A stretch of 64,000 nt of DNA from Buddleja alternifolia (GCA_019426215.1 CM033396.1:33275154-33339153), one strand, 5' to 3'; counted from the first letter of the stretch, positions 45,431 through 57,241 are shown. The notes: generated by a model not told the origin, from the letters alone. Numbers and translations: made by a program.

Positions 45431-45658
45431 AATATTTTTTTTGTGTATCATTTATATAAATAATATTAAAAAGTATATTATTTATTTAAAAAATCCGAGA
45501 ATTCCTTGATAATAAAGTATATTTCATTAGTAAAGTACCAGCTAAAAGGAGCTTCTTTATTTCTAAGTTTAGAGGTAACAAAATGTCAAAATTAATTATA
45601 CTAATATTTTTTTTAATGAAAAAATATTCTTTTCTCAAGGTAGGAAGAGCAAGAGCTA
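45431..45658. other. AT-rich intergenic DNA
   Basis: No supportable gene or repeat was seen. Confidence 0.4.
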
Positions 45659-46063
45659 CACAATACAAAAATTATATATTGGTGACAAGATGTTAAGTGA
45701 TAATGTCAAAATTATCATTGATTAAGTAGTTTTAGTGACAAAAACCTATGTTTTGTCACAAAAATAATTTTCAAAAGTTTAATAGTAACAAGAATTGCAT
45801 TTAGTTGTAAGTAACTCATATAAATTAGTGACAAGAAAATTATTGTCATTATTGTTAGTTGATGACAATAAGTACAATTATCACTATATGTGTATTGTCA
45901 CTAATTGTCAATAATGACAACTTAAAAATAATTCTTGTCACTAAAAGTCATATATAATTTATGACAAAATAGAAATTGTTGTAAATAATTATGTATAATT
46001 TAGTGACAAGTTTGGCATTGACACTTTATATATTGTCACTAATATTGTTTTTTTATTGTAGTG
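45659..46063. mobile_element. CACTA-type MITE
   Basis: The right end, reversed, reads cactacaataaaaaaacaat, and the left end cacaatacaaaaattatat is a diverged mirror. The motif ttagtgacaa or its complement recurs many times inside, in both orientations, like CACTA subterminal repeats. A 3-bp duplication could not be confirmed. No coding sequence is present. Confidence 0.55.
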
Positions 46064-46455
46064 ACCAATTTTGGTCTCATTCATTATGAATTTCTCACAG
46101 TTAATCGTATAACTTTCAAAATGTTCCACATTTAGTTCCAACCGAAGTTTTATCTAAAATTTGATAGTCAACTCCCTTAATTAACCTTTTTACCGATTTT
46201 TTGGGAGAGAATTCGTGCATAAATGCATTCACGCACATATTATATTTATTGTCACGATATTTCTATTCAATATCATGTGCCGCTCTCGCAAAAAATTTCC
46301 CTGAAAAACAGGTCAAAATGTTGACCAACGGAGTTGACCATTAAATTCTGGATGAAAACTTCATTTAGGACTTAATGTGAGAAATCTTCAACGAATGTGA
46401 TCAAAATTGAAATAGAGCAAAGTTATGGGATGAAAAGCGTAATTTTCCCCAAATT
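46064..46455. mobile_element. MITE remnant
   Basis: The right end reads atgaaaagcgtaattttccc, a common plant MITE terminus style, and the left end has a matching attttggtct phrase but seems cut by the neighbouring element. The interior is noncoding. Confidence 0.35.
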
Positions 46456-46556
46456 TTGCAATAGAAAAAAATATGTAAAAAATAGATACTAGTTTTAGTG
46501 TAGGAAATCCATATTAATTATTTTAGTCAAGAATATAATTTGAAGGATGCAGAACT

Positions 46557-47136
46557 TGTCACGACCCCGGCACATGAATCCGTTGGACGCGACGCGTACC
46601 TCTAAACAAGTTGGGTATTTAAATCCCAACCCAAAATGGATATCCATTATTACATTTGAGTTCCTAGACCTTTATTTATAAACTCTTCAATTTTCCTGCA
46701 TCTCTTCGATGTGGGCGGCCTACGTTGAGGGCATCACAATCACCACCTTTAGAATCAGTCAAGGACCCGTCGCCAGGTGTCGGGACTCTAGCGATGACTC
46801 AAACGAATTTAAGAGGTGACACCCTTCGTGTAGCACTTTGCCTCGCAGGCTCAAGTGGTGACTCCCATGTGCGTAACACTTTGCCCCATGTAGCATTAAG
46901 CTCCCTAAAATTCCTGGTGATGAACGACTCTGATACTATTTGTCACGCTCTGGGCCCACGAGCCTATTGGACTCAAAGTGTGCCTCCAAACCCACTTAAC
47001 GTAATTGTAAGTTGAGCATTTAACCCACGGCCCAAAATAAATTTTCGTTATTACACATGAGTTCTTACATCTTTGTTTATAAACTATTCACTTGTCCCTT
47101 GTCTCTTCGATGTGGACAGCGTTGAATGGCATCCCA
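46557..47136 (+). mobile_element. TRIM element (short LTR retrotransposon)
   Basis: Two direct repeats, 46557-46738 and 46941-47136, begin tgtcacg and end gcatcaca or gcatccca, giving TG...CA ends. They flank about 200 bases of noncoding sequence. The exact 5-bp duplication gaact lies on both sides (46552-46556 and 47137-47141). The repeats are visibly diverged, so it is old. I see no clear primer site, which weakens only the subfamily call. Confidence 0.8.
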
Positions 47137-47141
47137 GAACT

Positions 47142-47457
47142 TATTGTAACCAAAGAAAAAAAAAACCCAGAACTTATGGGCGTCGCCAATGGAGAGTTGA
47201 AAATTTGCGATCATTGGACACAAAGAAATTTTATTTGATCACACTGGAATTAAGTCGGTCGTTTTTTGCACTAAAAGCACACACACATACAAGATCACAT
47301 AATCAATTTTCTACAACTACCCTCGAAGAATTTTCCGAATTGTGGAAAAATTTAATTTATTTCGTTATCAAGGGTAGATATCTTACAATTAATCATCTTA
47401 TGATCTTTTGTGTATTAATTTTATTTGAATTCATTTTGCATCTTAATGGCCTCTAAC
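47142..47457. other. Intergenic DNA
   Basis: No gene is supported. The sequence includes cacacacatacaag and an AT-rich 3' half. Confidence 0.4.
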
Positions 47458-48006
47458 ATATGATGCATGGATACTCTTAAAATTAGTTCCGTGCAGTATC
47501 GTACTCGAATCGGATACGATACTCTGCGGATACCACTCAAATACGTATTGGATACCCCTTTTATTTATCCAAAAATTAAAGAAAAAAGAAAATTTCGGAT
47601 ACCGTATTCGATGCTCCCGCATGCCATATTCCATACAAAATTTGAAGTATCTGACGTGCCTTGAATATCAAACATAGTATTTTTGAATATTACATAATTG
47701 TTAGCTAATATAATATCTTTCCATATCTTTCTAGTATTTATGTTAATTTAGGTTTCTTTATGTTTCCTTGTATTTATCTTTTTCTTGTTTATATTTAGGG
47801 TTTCTTATTTATCAAGTACATGTATCTCTATAAATATGTCACTCAATAATACAAGTTCCTTACGGGATTTTCTCTAATCTAACATGGTATCGAGCTAAAG
47901 GGTTTCTTCTCTCAACCCTCACGATCTCGCGCTTCCGTCAGCCTCTACCATCGCCGTCCCCGTCCGGCTCCGTAATTTTTTTCTTCTCTTCTTCCCACAA
48001 ACAACA

Positions 48007-48216
48007 ATGGCAACTCACCACTCGTCGTGTAGTGCAACTTCTGCCAACAAATCTTTCTTTCTTCTTCTCTTTTTCATTATTTTCACATCTCTAATTCTTA
48101 CACAGTTTCATGGTGTTGAACTGCGAGTTGTTCATCTCCTATTTTTTTTCTTTCTGAATCTTAATTTCTTTTCCCACACGTGTAAGTATATATGGCGTTC
48201 TTTTGATTGTTGCTAA
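48007..48216 (+). CDS. Small hydrophobic ORF inside the LTR element
   Basis: ATG 48007 opens a 69-codon frame with a polar Ser/Thr/His start, then a strongly hydrophobic stretch (FFLLLFFIIFTSLILT), like a signal peptide or membrane segment. The sequence after about residue 40 looks arbitrary. It may be a second captured gene start or chance. I do not recognise a family. Confidence 0.25.
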   Translation: MATHHSSCSATSANKSFFLLLFFIIFTSLILTQFHGVELRVVHLLFFFFLNLNFFSHTCKYIWRSFDCC

Positions 48217-48465
48217 CATAAAAGAAAATCCATTTTTTTTCCTTCAAATTTCGTGTGAAAGGTATAATTTTCAGTTGCGCCTAGCCCTATGGTCGGGTTT
48301 TATATCTATGGGGTTCCTTTTTCTTTTATGTTCTCTTTCTCTCCTATTTCTTTTTCTCTGTCTCTCACTATATCTTTTAACTCTATTTCCAGCCCCATAT
48401 TCTTACATTTTTTTTGTTTTTATATTCTCTTTTCTTTCTCAATTCTTTATACAAGAGTACATGAT

Positions 48466-48555
48466 ATGAGTGTGAAGGGATTTGTTGAAGGAGGAATTGC
48501 TCCTATCATGACTTATTGCAGTACCCATCCTCTTGATTTAATCAAGAGTCATTGA
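48466..48555 (+). pseudogene. Captured start of a mitochondrial carrier gene
   Basis: ATG 48466 encodes MSVKGFVEGGIAPIMTYCST and then HPLDLIK before a stop. This matches the N-terminus of plant mitochondrial dicarboxylate carrier / uncoupling protein-like carriers, including the Px(D/E)xx(K/R) carrier signature as PLDLIK. Only the first transmembrane start is present out of a protein of roughly 300 residues. The piece is inside an LTR element, so it is most simply a transduplicated fragment. Downstream sequence does not continue the carrier. Confidence 0.65.
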
Positions 48556-49683
48556 AGATTATATCTATCAACCAAGAAACGAAGAAAATAAAAGATGCTG
48601 CTAAAGAGCATTCTCTAAAGGAGCCATGGCTTCGAGCCATGGTATCTCGATCTCTCACTTCTGTCATCCTCAAGTCGCCGAACCCCGTCCGGCGCACCTT
48701 ATCTAGTTTAGTTTAGGGTAGTTTTTTTTCTTTATCTTTGTTTAAGTCGTCGCCGCTCACCCTTGGAAAAACAAGGACTTGGAGTCGCCGCCTTATTTAA
48801 TGGTTTTCAGACGAAACTGCTCCACATTGGAAGCGTCTTCGTCGAACCGCCGCCTTATTTAATGATTTCAAGACGAAACTGTTCCACCTTGAGAAACGTA
48901 TTCGTCAAAATCTCTCTACTAAGCATTCTTTATGTCCGGACTGTCGTAACATCTTTTCACGATTTTTAATTCAGTCTCAATGTTCAAAACTCTCACGTTT
49001 CGACTGCGGGGAAGTGTTAGCTAATATAATATCTTTCCATATCTTTCTAGTATTTATGTTAATTTAGGTTTCTTTATGTTTCCTTGTATTTATCTTTTTC
49101 TTGTTTATAGTTAGGATTTCTTATTTATCAAGTACATGTATCTCTATAAATATGTTACTCAATAATACAAGTTCCTTACGGGATTTTCTCTAATCTAACA
49201 ATAATAATTATAGGTTAAAATAGGAAAATAATAATGACTTTGACACTACGTTAAAGATTAAACAAATAATAAGGAAATTTAAAGAAGCTAAAACCATTTC
49301 GATTTCACTTCTTAATATATTTTTTCTTCTCTTGCCTCACGTGAAATTTATCATTTACACTTTATCACCAAAGATTTTGGATAAGAAGATAAATGTTGGT
49401 ATCAATGAAACGACATTCTTACACCGCCGCAAATGATGAAATATTTTGGTTACCTTCAAATTTTTTTGAACTTATAAACAATGAACCTATGTCAGTATTG
49501 CACTTTCATTTATATTAATGAACATAATGACTCAAATTTATTTTTAAATATTATTTATATATATATATATGTATGTATCCACAAAGTATCGTATCCTATA
49601 ATTTTGAAATTTGTCATTTTTCATATCCGTATCATATCATACCCATATCCTCATATCCGTATTCATGCATCATAGCCTCTAAC

Positions 49684-50474
49684 TATTTACAATCAACTAT
49701 CAACCACTAATAAAGTTAAAAAAAAAAAAAAAAAATCACACGTTAATGTAAGTAAAAAAAAAAAAAACTCAACTTTATAATAATATGTTCCTTTTATCCG
49801 TTCTTGTTTATGTGACTTTACTTCTAATCTTTACATGAGCTTAAATTGCATGTTTTAATTGGGAAGAAATACAATCATATATAGGTATAACTTAGTATGA
49901 AAAACAAACCACATCTAAGTGCAAGGAGTGTAATCAATAATTGCAAAATTCTTGTCAGATTAAACACTCTCTTTAAAGTTAACCCAATCTCTCTAATCTA
50001 TCAATAAGAAAAAATATGAATGCTTTTTAACATTTCTTGGAATATTCAAGTGTAGTAAACTATCCCCTAATATATATATTTTGAAGGTAATTGTGTAAAT
50101 TAACATGTTATTATATTGAACAAATATTTTGTATATATTGAATTAAGATAACGTATTTATTTAAGACATTCAACTTGGACTTTATCTTGTGATATTTTAG
50201 ACTTTGTAAAAGAAAAATAATTATGAAGCCAATATATACCCATTGAATGATTCATAAAGCCATTTAAATACAACTAATAAAGAACGCTACTTGTCTACGT
50301 GATATAGATTTGTAAGCAAATTCCATCACGACTTTGACAAAGAAACAGTTTCGCTTTAGACTTATGCGATCGGTTTGAAATTGCATGGTAGAACAACAAG
50401 CTTAGAGAATAGTTCAAACTCATACATTGAGTGATTCATACACCTTGTGAAATCTCATAATTACGTCACTTATA
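49684..50474. other. AT-rich intergenic DNA
   Basis: Two long A runs (near 49715 and 49755) and AT-rich sequence; no gene, RNA or clear element can be supported. Confidence 0.5.
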
Positions 50475-50483
50475 GAAATTAAT

Positions 50484-51097
50484 GGAAAAATTACTAAAAA
50501 ACCCTTAAAATAAATTTTTATATCCAAAAAACCCATCAAAATATTTCTTAATCCAAAAAACCCATTCCATCAACTTTTCATTCAAAAGACCCAATATTTA
50601 GAGTTAACAAAACTATGGACTTTTTTGCCCTTACCCTTCTAAATGAAGAATTAATAAATTATTCTTTTGTAGAAAAATTTATTTATTTAGAACTTTTGTA
50701 TTGATAGTTAATATTAATTATGATTTTATTTTTAATTTTTCTGATTTTTATAATTTTTTTAAAAATTAATAAAAGCGAATTTTTAGATAATTACCATGTT
50801 AAATTAAAAAATAAATTATATAAAAATATATAAAATAGTTAATATTAATAATAAAATTCGTCTTAATACAATTTATCAATATGAAAATTCCAAAATGAGA
50901 AGATTTTAAAAGAAAAAATCGATTGGCCAGTTCTTAACTTAAGGCAATAAGGGTAATTTAGTCCAAAAAGGTTTTAACCTTAAGTTTTGGGTTTTTTCAA
51001 GTGAAAAGTTGGTGGAATGGGTTTTTTGGATTAAGAAATATTTTCATGGGTTTTTTGGATACAAAAGTTTATTTTAAGGGGTTTTAGTAATTTTCCC
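50484..51097. mobile_element. MULE-type MITE with 9-bp duplication
   Basis: Inverted ends of about 100 bases begin ggaaaaattactaaaa on the left and, reversed, gggaaaattactaaaa on the right, with repeated ttggatt / aatccaa phrases. The exact 9-bp duplication gaaattaat flanks it (50475-50483 and 51098-51106). The length of the duplication points to the Mutator superfamily. It is noncoding. Confidence 0.8.
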
Positions 51098-51189
51098 GAA
51101 ATTAATTCATGTGATTTACGTCACTTATAGAAATAAATTATATGTAACAAGATGTAAAGTAATAATCTAAAATAAAGTGGTTTTGATGT

Positions 51190-51478
51190 ACGCAAGTGTT
51201 CCCAAAAAACTCATAAGGATGGTGCGGTCATATCTAAACATTATGTATGTAGTCGTTCCGGTGTTTACAAAGACTGTGATGATGTTGGTAGGAAGAAGAA
51301 GTGTATGATTGGTCGATGTGATTGTAACACTAAGATTGTAGTGAGGTTTAGTGCTTCAGAGGGATATGTTATAAAGAACTTTGTTGAGCGGTACAATCAC
51401 AAGTTGGCGACCGACGAGGGGAAACAGTTTCTGAAAGTTAATCGAAATATTGATTATGTCCCAGATTGATTCTGTATT
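51190..51478 (+). pseudogene. FAR1-type zinc-finger domain fragment
   Basis: One frame reads HKDGAVISKHYVCSRSG, KKKCMIGRCDCNTKIVVRF, then GYVIKNFVERYNHKL, which matches the FAR1 DNA-binding domain (WRKY-GCM1-type zinc finger with Cys, Cys and His ligands). Such domains occur in FHY3/FAR1-like proteins and the Mutator transposases they derive from. The frame closes with TGA at the point where copia sequence begins. No transposase core is visible nearby, so it is a fragment. Confidence 0.7.
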
Positions 51479-53139
51479 GTGGCACCATAGATTAGGCCAC
51501 ACTTCTTTTGACAAGCTTGAACATCTCACTGGTGTTATTTCTGATTTGCATACTGTTCATTACATGGATTGTACTATTTGCCCTTTGGCCAAACAATCTA
51601 GATTACCATTTCATAAAAGAGACAGTTCTTCTTTACAGCCCTTTGATCTTGTCCATTGTGATGTATGGGGGCCATATAAAACCCCTACTCACCATGGTTT
51701 GAGATTCTTCTTGACTATTGTAGATGACTTTAGTAGAAATACATGGTCTTATCTCATGACACATAAAAGTGAAGTTCCTTCTATTTTAAAGAATTTCTAT
51801 TCCCTTATTCTTAATCAATTTCAATCATCCATCAAAATCTTCAGGACTGACAATGGGACTGAATTCTTCAATCACACTTTAAAATCATTCTTCCAAGAAC
51901 ATGGCATAATTCATCAAAGTAGTTGTGTCTATACACCACAGCAAAATGGTATTCCAGAAAGAAAGCATAGACATGTTCTTGAGATTGCCCGAGCTCTTAG
52001 GTTTCAAGCTTCTTTACCCATTCAGTTCTGGGGAGAATGCATCCTTACTGCCACTTATCTCATCAACAAGTTACCATCCTCAGTCCTCCATAATCAAACC
52101 CCTTTTGAACTTATCTTTCACAAACCCCCTCAATATAATTACTTAAAAGTATTTGACTGTTTGTGTTTTGGCTCCACCATTCCTCCTCATAGGGACAAAT
52201 TTGATCCACGAGCTACACCTTGTGTTTTTCTTGGTTACCCTCTTGGACAGAAGGGGTACAAACTCTAGGACTTGCAATCTCACAAGATTTTCATTAGCAG
52301 AGATGTGAAAATCTTTGAACATGTATTTCCTTTTGCTAATCATTCTCATACTACTTCTGTTTTGCCTTTCCCTACTGACATTAGTGAATTTGATCTCACT
52401 TGATCACCATCTCCAGCATCTCCAGTAACCTCTCCTACTCTTCCTAATATTTCTCCTCACCTTTCTGTCATTTTACCTTCACTCCCACCATCTAACACTA
52501 ATCCAGACAGCTCTCTTGATTCTAGACACTCTCACAGAGTAAGAAAACCTCCTGTTTGGCAACAAGATTACATCTGCTCTACTAACTCTTCTTGTCTCTA
52601 TCCTATGTCTAATTTACTCTCTTTCCACGCCACTCCTCCATCTTATCACAATCTGGCCCTCACTGTTGAACTTCACAAAAAACCTTCCACATACTCTGAA
52701 GCTTATAAACACCCTCAGTGGAGAGATGCAATGGCACTTGAGATTCATGCTCTAGAGGCTAATGATACTTGGTATATTATTACCTCCTGGGAAAAGTGTT
52801 GTGGGTTGCAAATAGGTGTATAAGGTCAAGTTTAAAGCAGATGGTTCTGTGGAACGGTATAAGGCGACGTTGGTTGCCAAGGGCTATACCCAAACTGAGG
52901 GGATAGATTATCATGACACCTTTGCTCCTGTAGCTAAGATGACAACAATTAGATCTCTACTTGCTATTGCTCCTTCTAAGAATTGGTCTTTAGTTCAACT
53001 TGATGTCAACAATGCATTTCTTCATGGAGAGTTGTCTGAGGAGGTCTACATGGATCTCCCTCCAGGTTTTGTCATGGAGGGAAGATGTTATAAGACTAAA
53101 CCTGTGTGTAGGCTGGTCAAATCATTGTATGGGCTTAAA
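51469..53139 (+). mobile_element. Internal copia fragment, copy of copia-2b
   Basis: These 1671 bases align without gaps to 60033-61703, with about seven substitutions seen by eye. They contain the pre-integrase finger, integrase and the first part of RT, and no LTR. The copy shares the stops of copia-2b at TAG 52266-52268 (60830-60832), at the TGA near 52401 (60965) and the frame change near 52815 (61379). Six bases at each end are ambiguous (attctg and cttaaa), so short homology may mark the junctions. Confidence 0.85.
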
Positions 53140-53686
53140 TCACATGACTGCATATATGCATTGTACTTGACAAGATTGTCCATGAGGTTAAATGCAGCCC
53201 GTTCCAAATTTTACAGCAGCCCCTGCATGAAGTTTAAAAATAATTAATGTTCAACATTATTGATTATTGTATGGGTTATTTTATAGTCAATGTATAACAT
53301 TTTTTAGTAGTTAATGTATGTTATTTATCATGATTGTATTATCAATTATTAGATACTGTATATTGTTAGTGTAAGTTACTATATAATGGCTGAGTAGTTA
53401 ATGTAAAGCTCACAAATGTGATATATTGGTTAATGTACAATTATTAAGTACATATTGTATAATACAATATTAGTGAATGTACACTCTTTTTTAAGTGTAA
53501 ATGTATGCTAATGATTTTCAAAACATTAAACAATGAATTACAAAAAATTATATAGTAGATAATAAACAAATATACAATACATAAAATTCAAGTATACAAC
53601 ATGTTAATATACAATATATATTTAAAAGTAAGCAATTAATGAAACAATATACAGTATGTGTTTTATAGAGATATGCGTACCTCTTC
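53140..53686. other. Spacer after the copia fragment
   Basis: A short stretch (53140-53250) looks like formerly coding sequence that I cannot assign. The rest is AT-rich, with tgta- and tatac-containing repeats. No gene is supported. Confidence 0.4.
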
Positions 53687-56231
53687 AACCGTATTCCATT
53701 CTTTGATCGACTCCGCTTGTCCATTGTGACTTTGAGATTACTCCCGTCCCGAAAAATCCTTTTTTAATTTCCACGTTATTCTTTTCCCGTAGGGCAGCAT
53801 CAGTCCAATTAAGCCACGTGGGGATTGATCGTTGGACTGTCAAATGGCCCTTGTAGTTTACCCTGTCAGCATACAATATCTGCATTATCAGAAAATAAAA
53901 AGAGTTAAAAAAATTAGTATACAGTATATTACACTACATTATACAGTAACATATTAATCAATATACAGTAGAGTATTCCACATTATACATTATATTTATA
54001 ACTAATTATACAATAGATCATATACAATAATATTCAGTATACAGTGTGGGAGTATACATCACACAGTTAAAATACAATATTAAATTAAAGATTATACATA
54101 GCATATTACCAAATTGGTATACTTAATGAACAATACCACATTTTTTTGTACACAAACAAAATTAGAATAGGCAATGTACACTTACAATCAGAAAAAGAAG
54201 AGGTCCCGTATACATACGAGTTACCGGATCCGCTTCCCATGAAGCTTTTGTGTCCGCCAAACTGTCCAGAACAAGTCTAGGCCAGTTGTATCTTGGCAAC
54301 TCATCAAGATCTCCTCTGAAGTTCAGTATCTTCTTGTTGACAAACGGCGTTCCAGGACACTCTATCAAGCAATTATACAGAATCATAATGAAATTGAGCT
54401 TGAATTGGTCCGTTACTTCATTCTCATTCTCCAATTCATTCAATATCATCTGAGCCGAAACTTTAAATTGTTTGGACTTCTCAAGCGCAAATTACGTTGT
54501 CCATAGGTCCACCCTCTCTTTATTTTTTACCATTAGGTCTATAGGCCGTTCACCGTGTGGGAAGCCTAGAACCTCCTCCACATCTTGTTCGTTAATATCA
54601 ATCTTGCCTACGGGCAAAGTCAATCTAAAGTTTCCTGGATTTAAAGCCTTGAGAATCTTTTAACCGAGCTTGTGAGGCAGCTCCGTTATTTTGAAATCTA
54701 CGATCGTCCCGAATCCAGACTTTTTAACCCATTCCTGTTGAGGTTCGGTCAATTTTGATACAGCCTTCCCCAACATCTTCATCGAAACACGTATTTGTGT
54801 ATAGTCAACCATTCTTTCCCCCTTTTTGGTTGATGTTTTTGTACATTAGATGTTTTTCTTCGTTTCGTCTGTGTCTTAGGAGCATGTCGTTTTGCACGTC
54901 TCTTCCTAGTCGTGCGTTGGGGTTCTGAGTCTGATTCTTCATCTGATTCGACGAAGTCATCATCTGAATTACGATCAATTACGTTTAGAGGCTCCGTATC
55001 TTCTATAGGAACAAGCTGTAACTTACCTTCAGAGGTGGACTCAGATGATTCTTCTAAAGAAGATGTAGTAAACATATTGTTAATATTGATCAACACATTA
55101 TACAGTAACAAATCAAGATATTATACACAAATGTTTATCATATTATACATTAATTAATGTATTATACAGTATATGTTAATAAAAGAAAATTTCAAAATAC
55201 AGTAAAAATAATATGGATATACAGTATGTTATATTCCAACATACAGTACCATACATTCCATGTATACAACATATGTATATACACCATACACTCCTCTATA
55301 CTATAAACCATTATTCAGTATCATGCAACTCAGAATTCAATATCATATAATCCAATATACAGTACCACATAATCCATTATACTGTTAAATAGTCCCAAAT
55401 AGCTAAGTATACCATTATACAATAAGTCATACATAAATATACAGGAAATACAATGTTTATATACCAGTATTCAGAACAATCATTGGTGTCAAACCATTAT
55501 ACAGTGCCATTTATACTAATATACAGTATATGATAACACATTATACAACATAATATAACACAGTATATAGTATATGAAAATACATCATTCAATTACAATA
55601 CAATAACACATTATACATTATCGTATAACTCAATATACAGTGTGTGTTTATACATCATACAATTACTGTATAATACATTTGTTTATGAACTTATTATACA
55701 TTGTGTGTTTATACGGTGCCATTTAAAATATTATACAGTAAAAATAATATGGATATACAGTATCATATAACTCAATATACAATGTGTGTTCATACAGTGC
55801 CATTTAAAGCATTATACAGTATATTATAACACATTATACAGTATCATATAACTCAATATACAGTGTGTGTTTATACATCATACTATTACAATATAATAAA
55901 CTATTATACAGTATATTCTAAGACATTATACAGTAACGTGTAAGGCAATATACAGTGTGTGCACACACATAATACAGTAGCATTACACTCAATAATTTAA
56001 AAATAAACAGCATGTTTTACACAAATATGCATACAAAATCAATAAAAACACATTATTTGTCCCCAATAAACAGCGTATAGTTACAGCAAATTAATCATGA
56101 ATTTGTCCTCTATATGTTCGAACAATAAAATCAACAAAATACATGAATTTATCCTCTATATGTTCGAACAACAACTGAAAATAGACTGTTTCATTGGTAC
56201 CTGTGACTCTCGATGGGTTTTTCGACCTCAT
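53687..56231 (-). pseudogene. Broken multi-exon transposon-associated gene
   Basis: A minus-strand model starts at ATG 56229-56231, with a 31-base exon (MRSKNPSRVT) ending at donor gtacc (56196-56200). An acceptor at 55054-55059 joins in the same phase to an acidic, then basic region (SDDDFVESDEESDSEP; RKRRAKRH). Further on come EWVKKSGFGTIVDFK, DVEEVLGFPHGERPIDL and CPGTPFVNKKILNF, then a phase-0 intron (53880-54185) and ADRVNYKGHLTVQRSIPTWL. This layout resembles the N-terminal part of plant Mutator-associated genes that often carry a Ulp1-like protease; no protease is seen here. A frameshift near 54835 and two in-frame stops break it. Confidence 0.5.
53880..56010. repeat. Interspersed ttatacagta-type motif
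   Basis: Short AT-rich words of the type (a/t)tatacagta, acattatac and caatatacag recur dozens of times through the introns of the gene above, unevenly spaced and not in fixed tandem. They make these stretches distinct in texture from neighbouring intergenic DNA. Origin unknown. Confidence 0.6.
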
Positions 56232-56539
56232 TTTCAGCGGAAAAAAATTCGGATTGGGTGAGATTTTAGGGTTCTTGGTGTGCGAAATCCGAATATGCAG
56301 TTAGATTTGGAAAGATATGGCTTCAATACGGATTCAAATCGTGATTTACAGTTGAATTATGCGTGAGTTTAAATGTGAGAGATTTTAGGGAGAGTGTGGA
56401 GTTAATTTAGGGACGAGATTACTGTATAATGGTGTGTATTTTACTATTATACCCCTCAGCCAATTACAATTGTGTTTTCCCGCCTGTTTCTAGTGTTATT
56501 TTGGACTGTTGGATTTAATAGATCCAATGGTGTAGATAT

Positions 56540-56880
56540 ATATATATATATCTTATCTAATATAGGGTATGTATTAGATCTTGACCCTATATATATATAT
56601 ATATATATATATTTAAATACGTGTTTTAGATTGACCAATCTACCAATCTGCCCATTCGTAGCTTTATTGTTTGATCTTTGATATCTGGATAGACCGACCA
56701 ATCAAACCGGAATACCAGTCTGCCCATTTAAAATTTTATAGTATTATCTTTGATCTTTGAACCGACCGACTGGTCAGATTGGTGTACCATTCTGCCCGTT
56801 CGGAATCTTATTGTATGATCTTTGATCTTTGCACCGACCAACTGGTCAGACCGGTCTGCCATTATGAGTACGATGAACAT
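56540..56880. repeat. AT microsatellites and three copies of a ~90-base repeat
   Basis: (AT)n tracts lie near 56540 and 56590-56610. Three diverged copies of a block with tttgatctttg, accgacc and tctgcccatt follow at about 56625-56870. There is no ORF. Confidence 0.6.
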
Positions 56881-57241
56881 GGATGCTTAAACGATTCGGG
56901 TAAATAATTGATCCATATATCTAATTAATAAAGGAATCCATACCAGCGTCCTCAATTTTTACCTTAGACACTTGTGCCGAGCCAAGATTATATCATGTAC
57001 TAGATGTGTTTATGCATAACTCAGGATCAAATTAAACTAGAAACAAAAAAGGATCAAATTAAACTAGAAACAAAAAGTAAAAGCTATAACCAAATATAGG
57101 ACATATTAAATTTTGGATACACAATAATATAATGAAATTGAATAAAATAAATTTCATTGATGACAAATATGAAAAATTGTTGCTAATTAATTAGGCTTGC
57201 AGAGGTATGCAAAATCTGAATTAACACGGAATAAACTTGAA
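56881..57241. other. Intergenic DNA, 3' flank of the NAC-like gene
   Basis: A local duplication of ggatcaaattaaactagaaac occurs near 57020-57070. No gene is supported. It should include the 3' untranslated region of the NAC-like gene on the minus strand. Confidence 0.4.

Larger units (their letters stand above)
47699..49200 (+). mobile_element. Small non-autonomous copia-type LTR element with captured gene piece
   Basis: The LTRs at 47699-47884 and 49015-49200 are each 186 bases, begin tgttagctaa and end atctaaca, with only about three differences seen by eye. The duplication ataat flanks the element (47694-47698 and 49201-49205). The primer site tggtatcgagc follows the 5' LTR and the purine tract gcggggaag precedes the 3' LTR. 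The interior encodes no gag or pol but holds a fragment of a mitochondrial carrier gene. It should be mobilised in trans. Confidence 0.85.
47458..49675. mobile_element. hAT-type MITE interrupted by an LTR element
   Basis: The ends atatgatgcatggatac and, reversed, ctatgatgcatgaatac resemble the MITE in the P450 intron. They are flanked by the exact 8-bp duplication cctctaac (47450-47457 and 49676-49683). Without the LTR element inside, it would be about 710 bases. It has no coding capacity. Confidence 0.8.
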
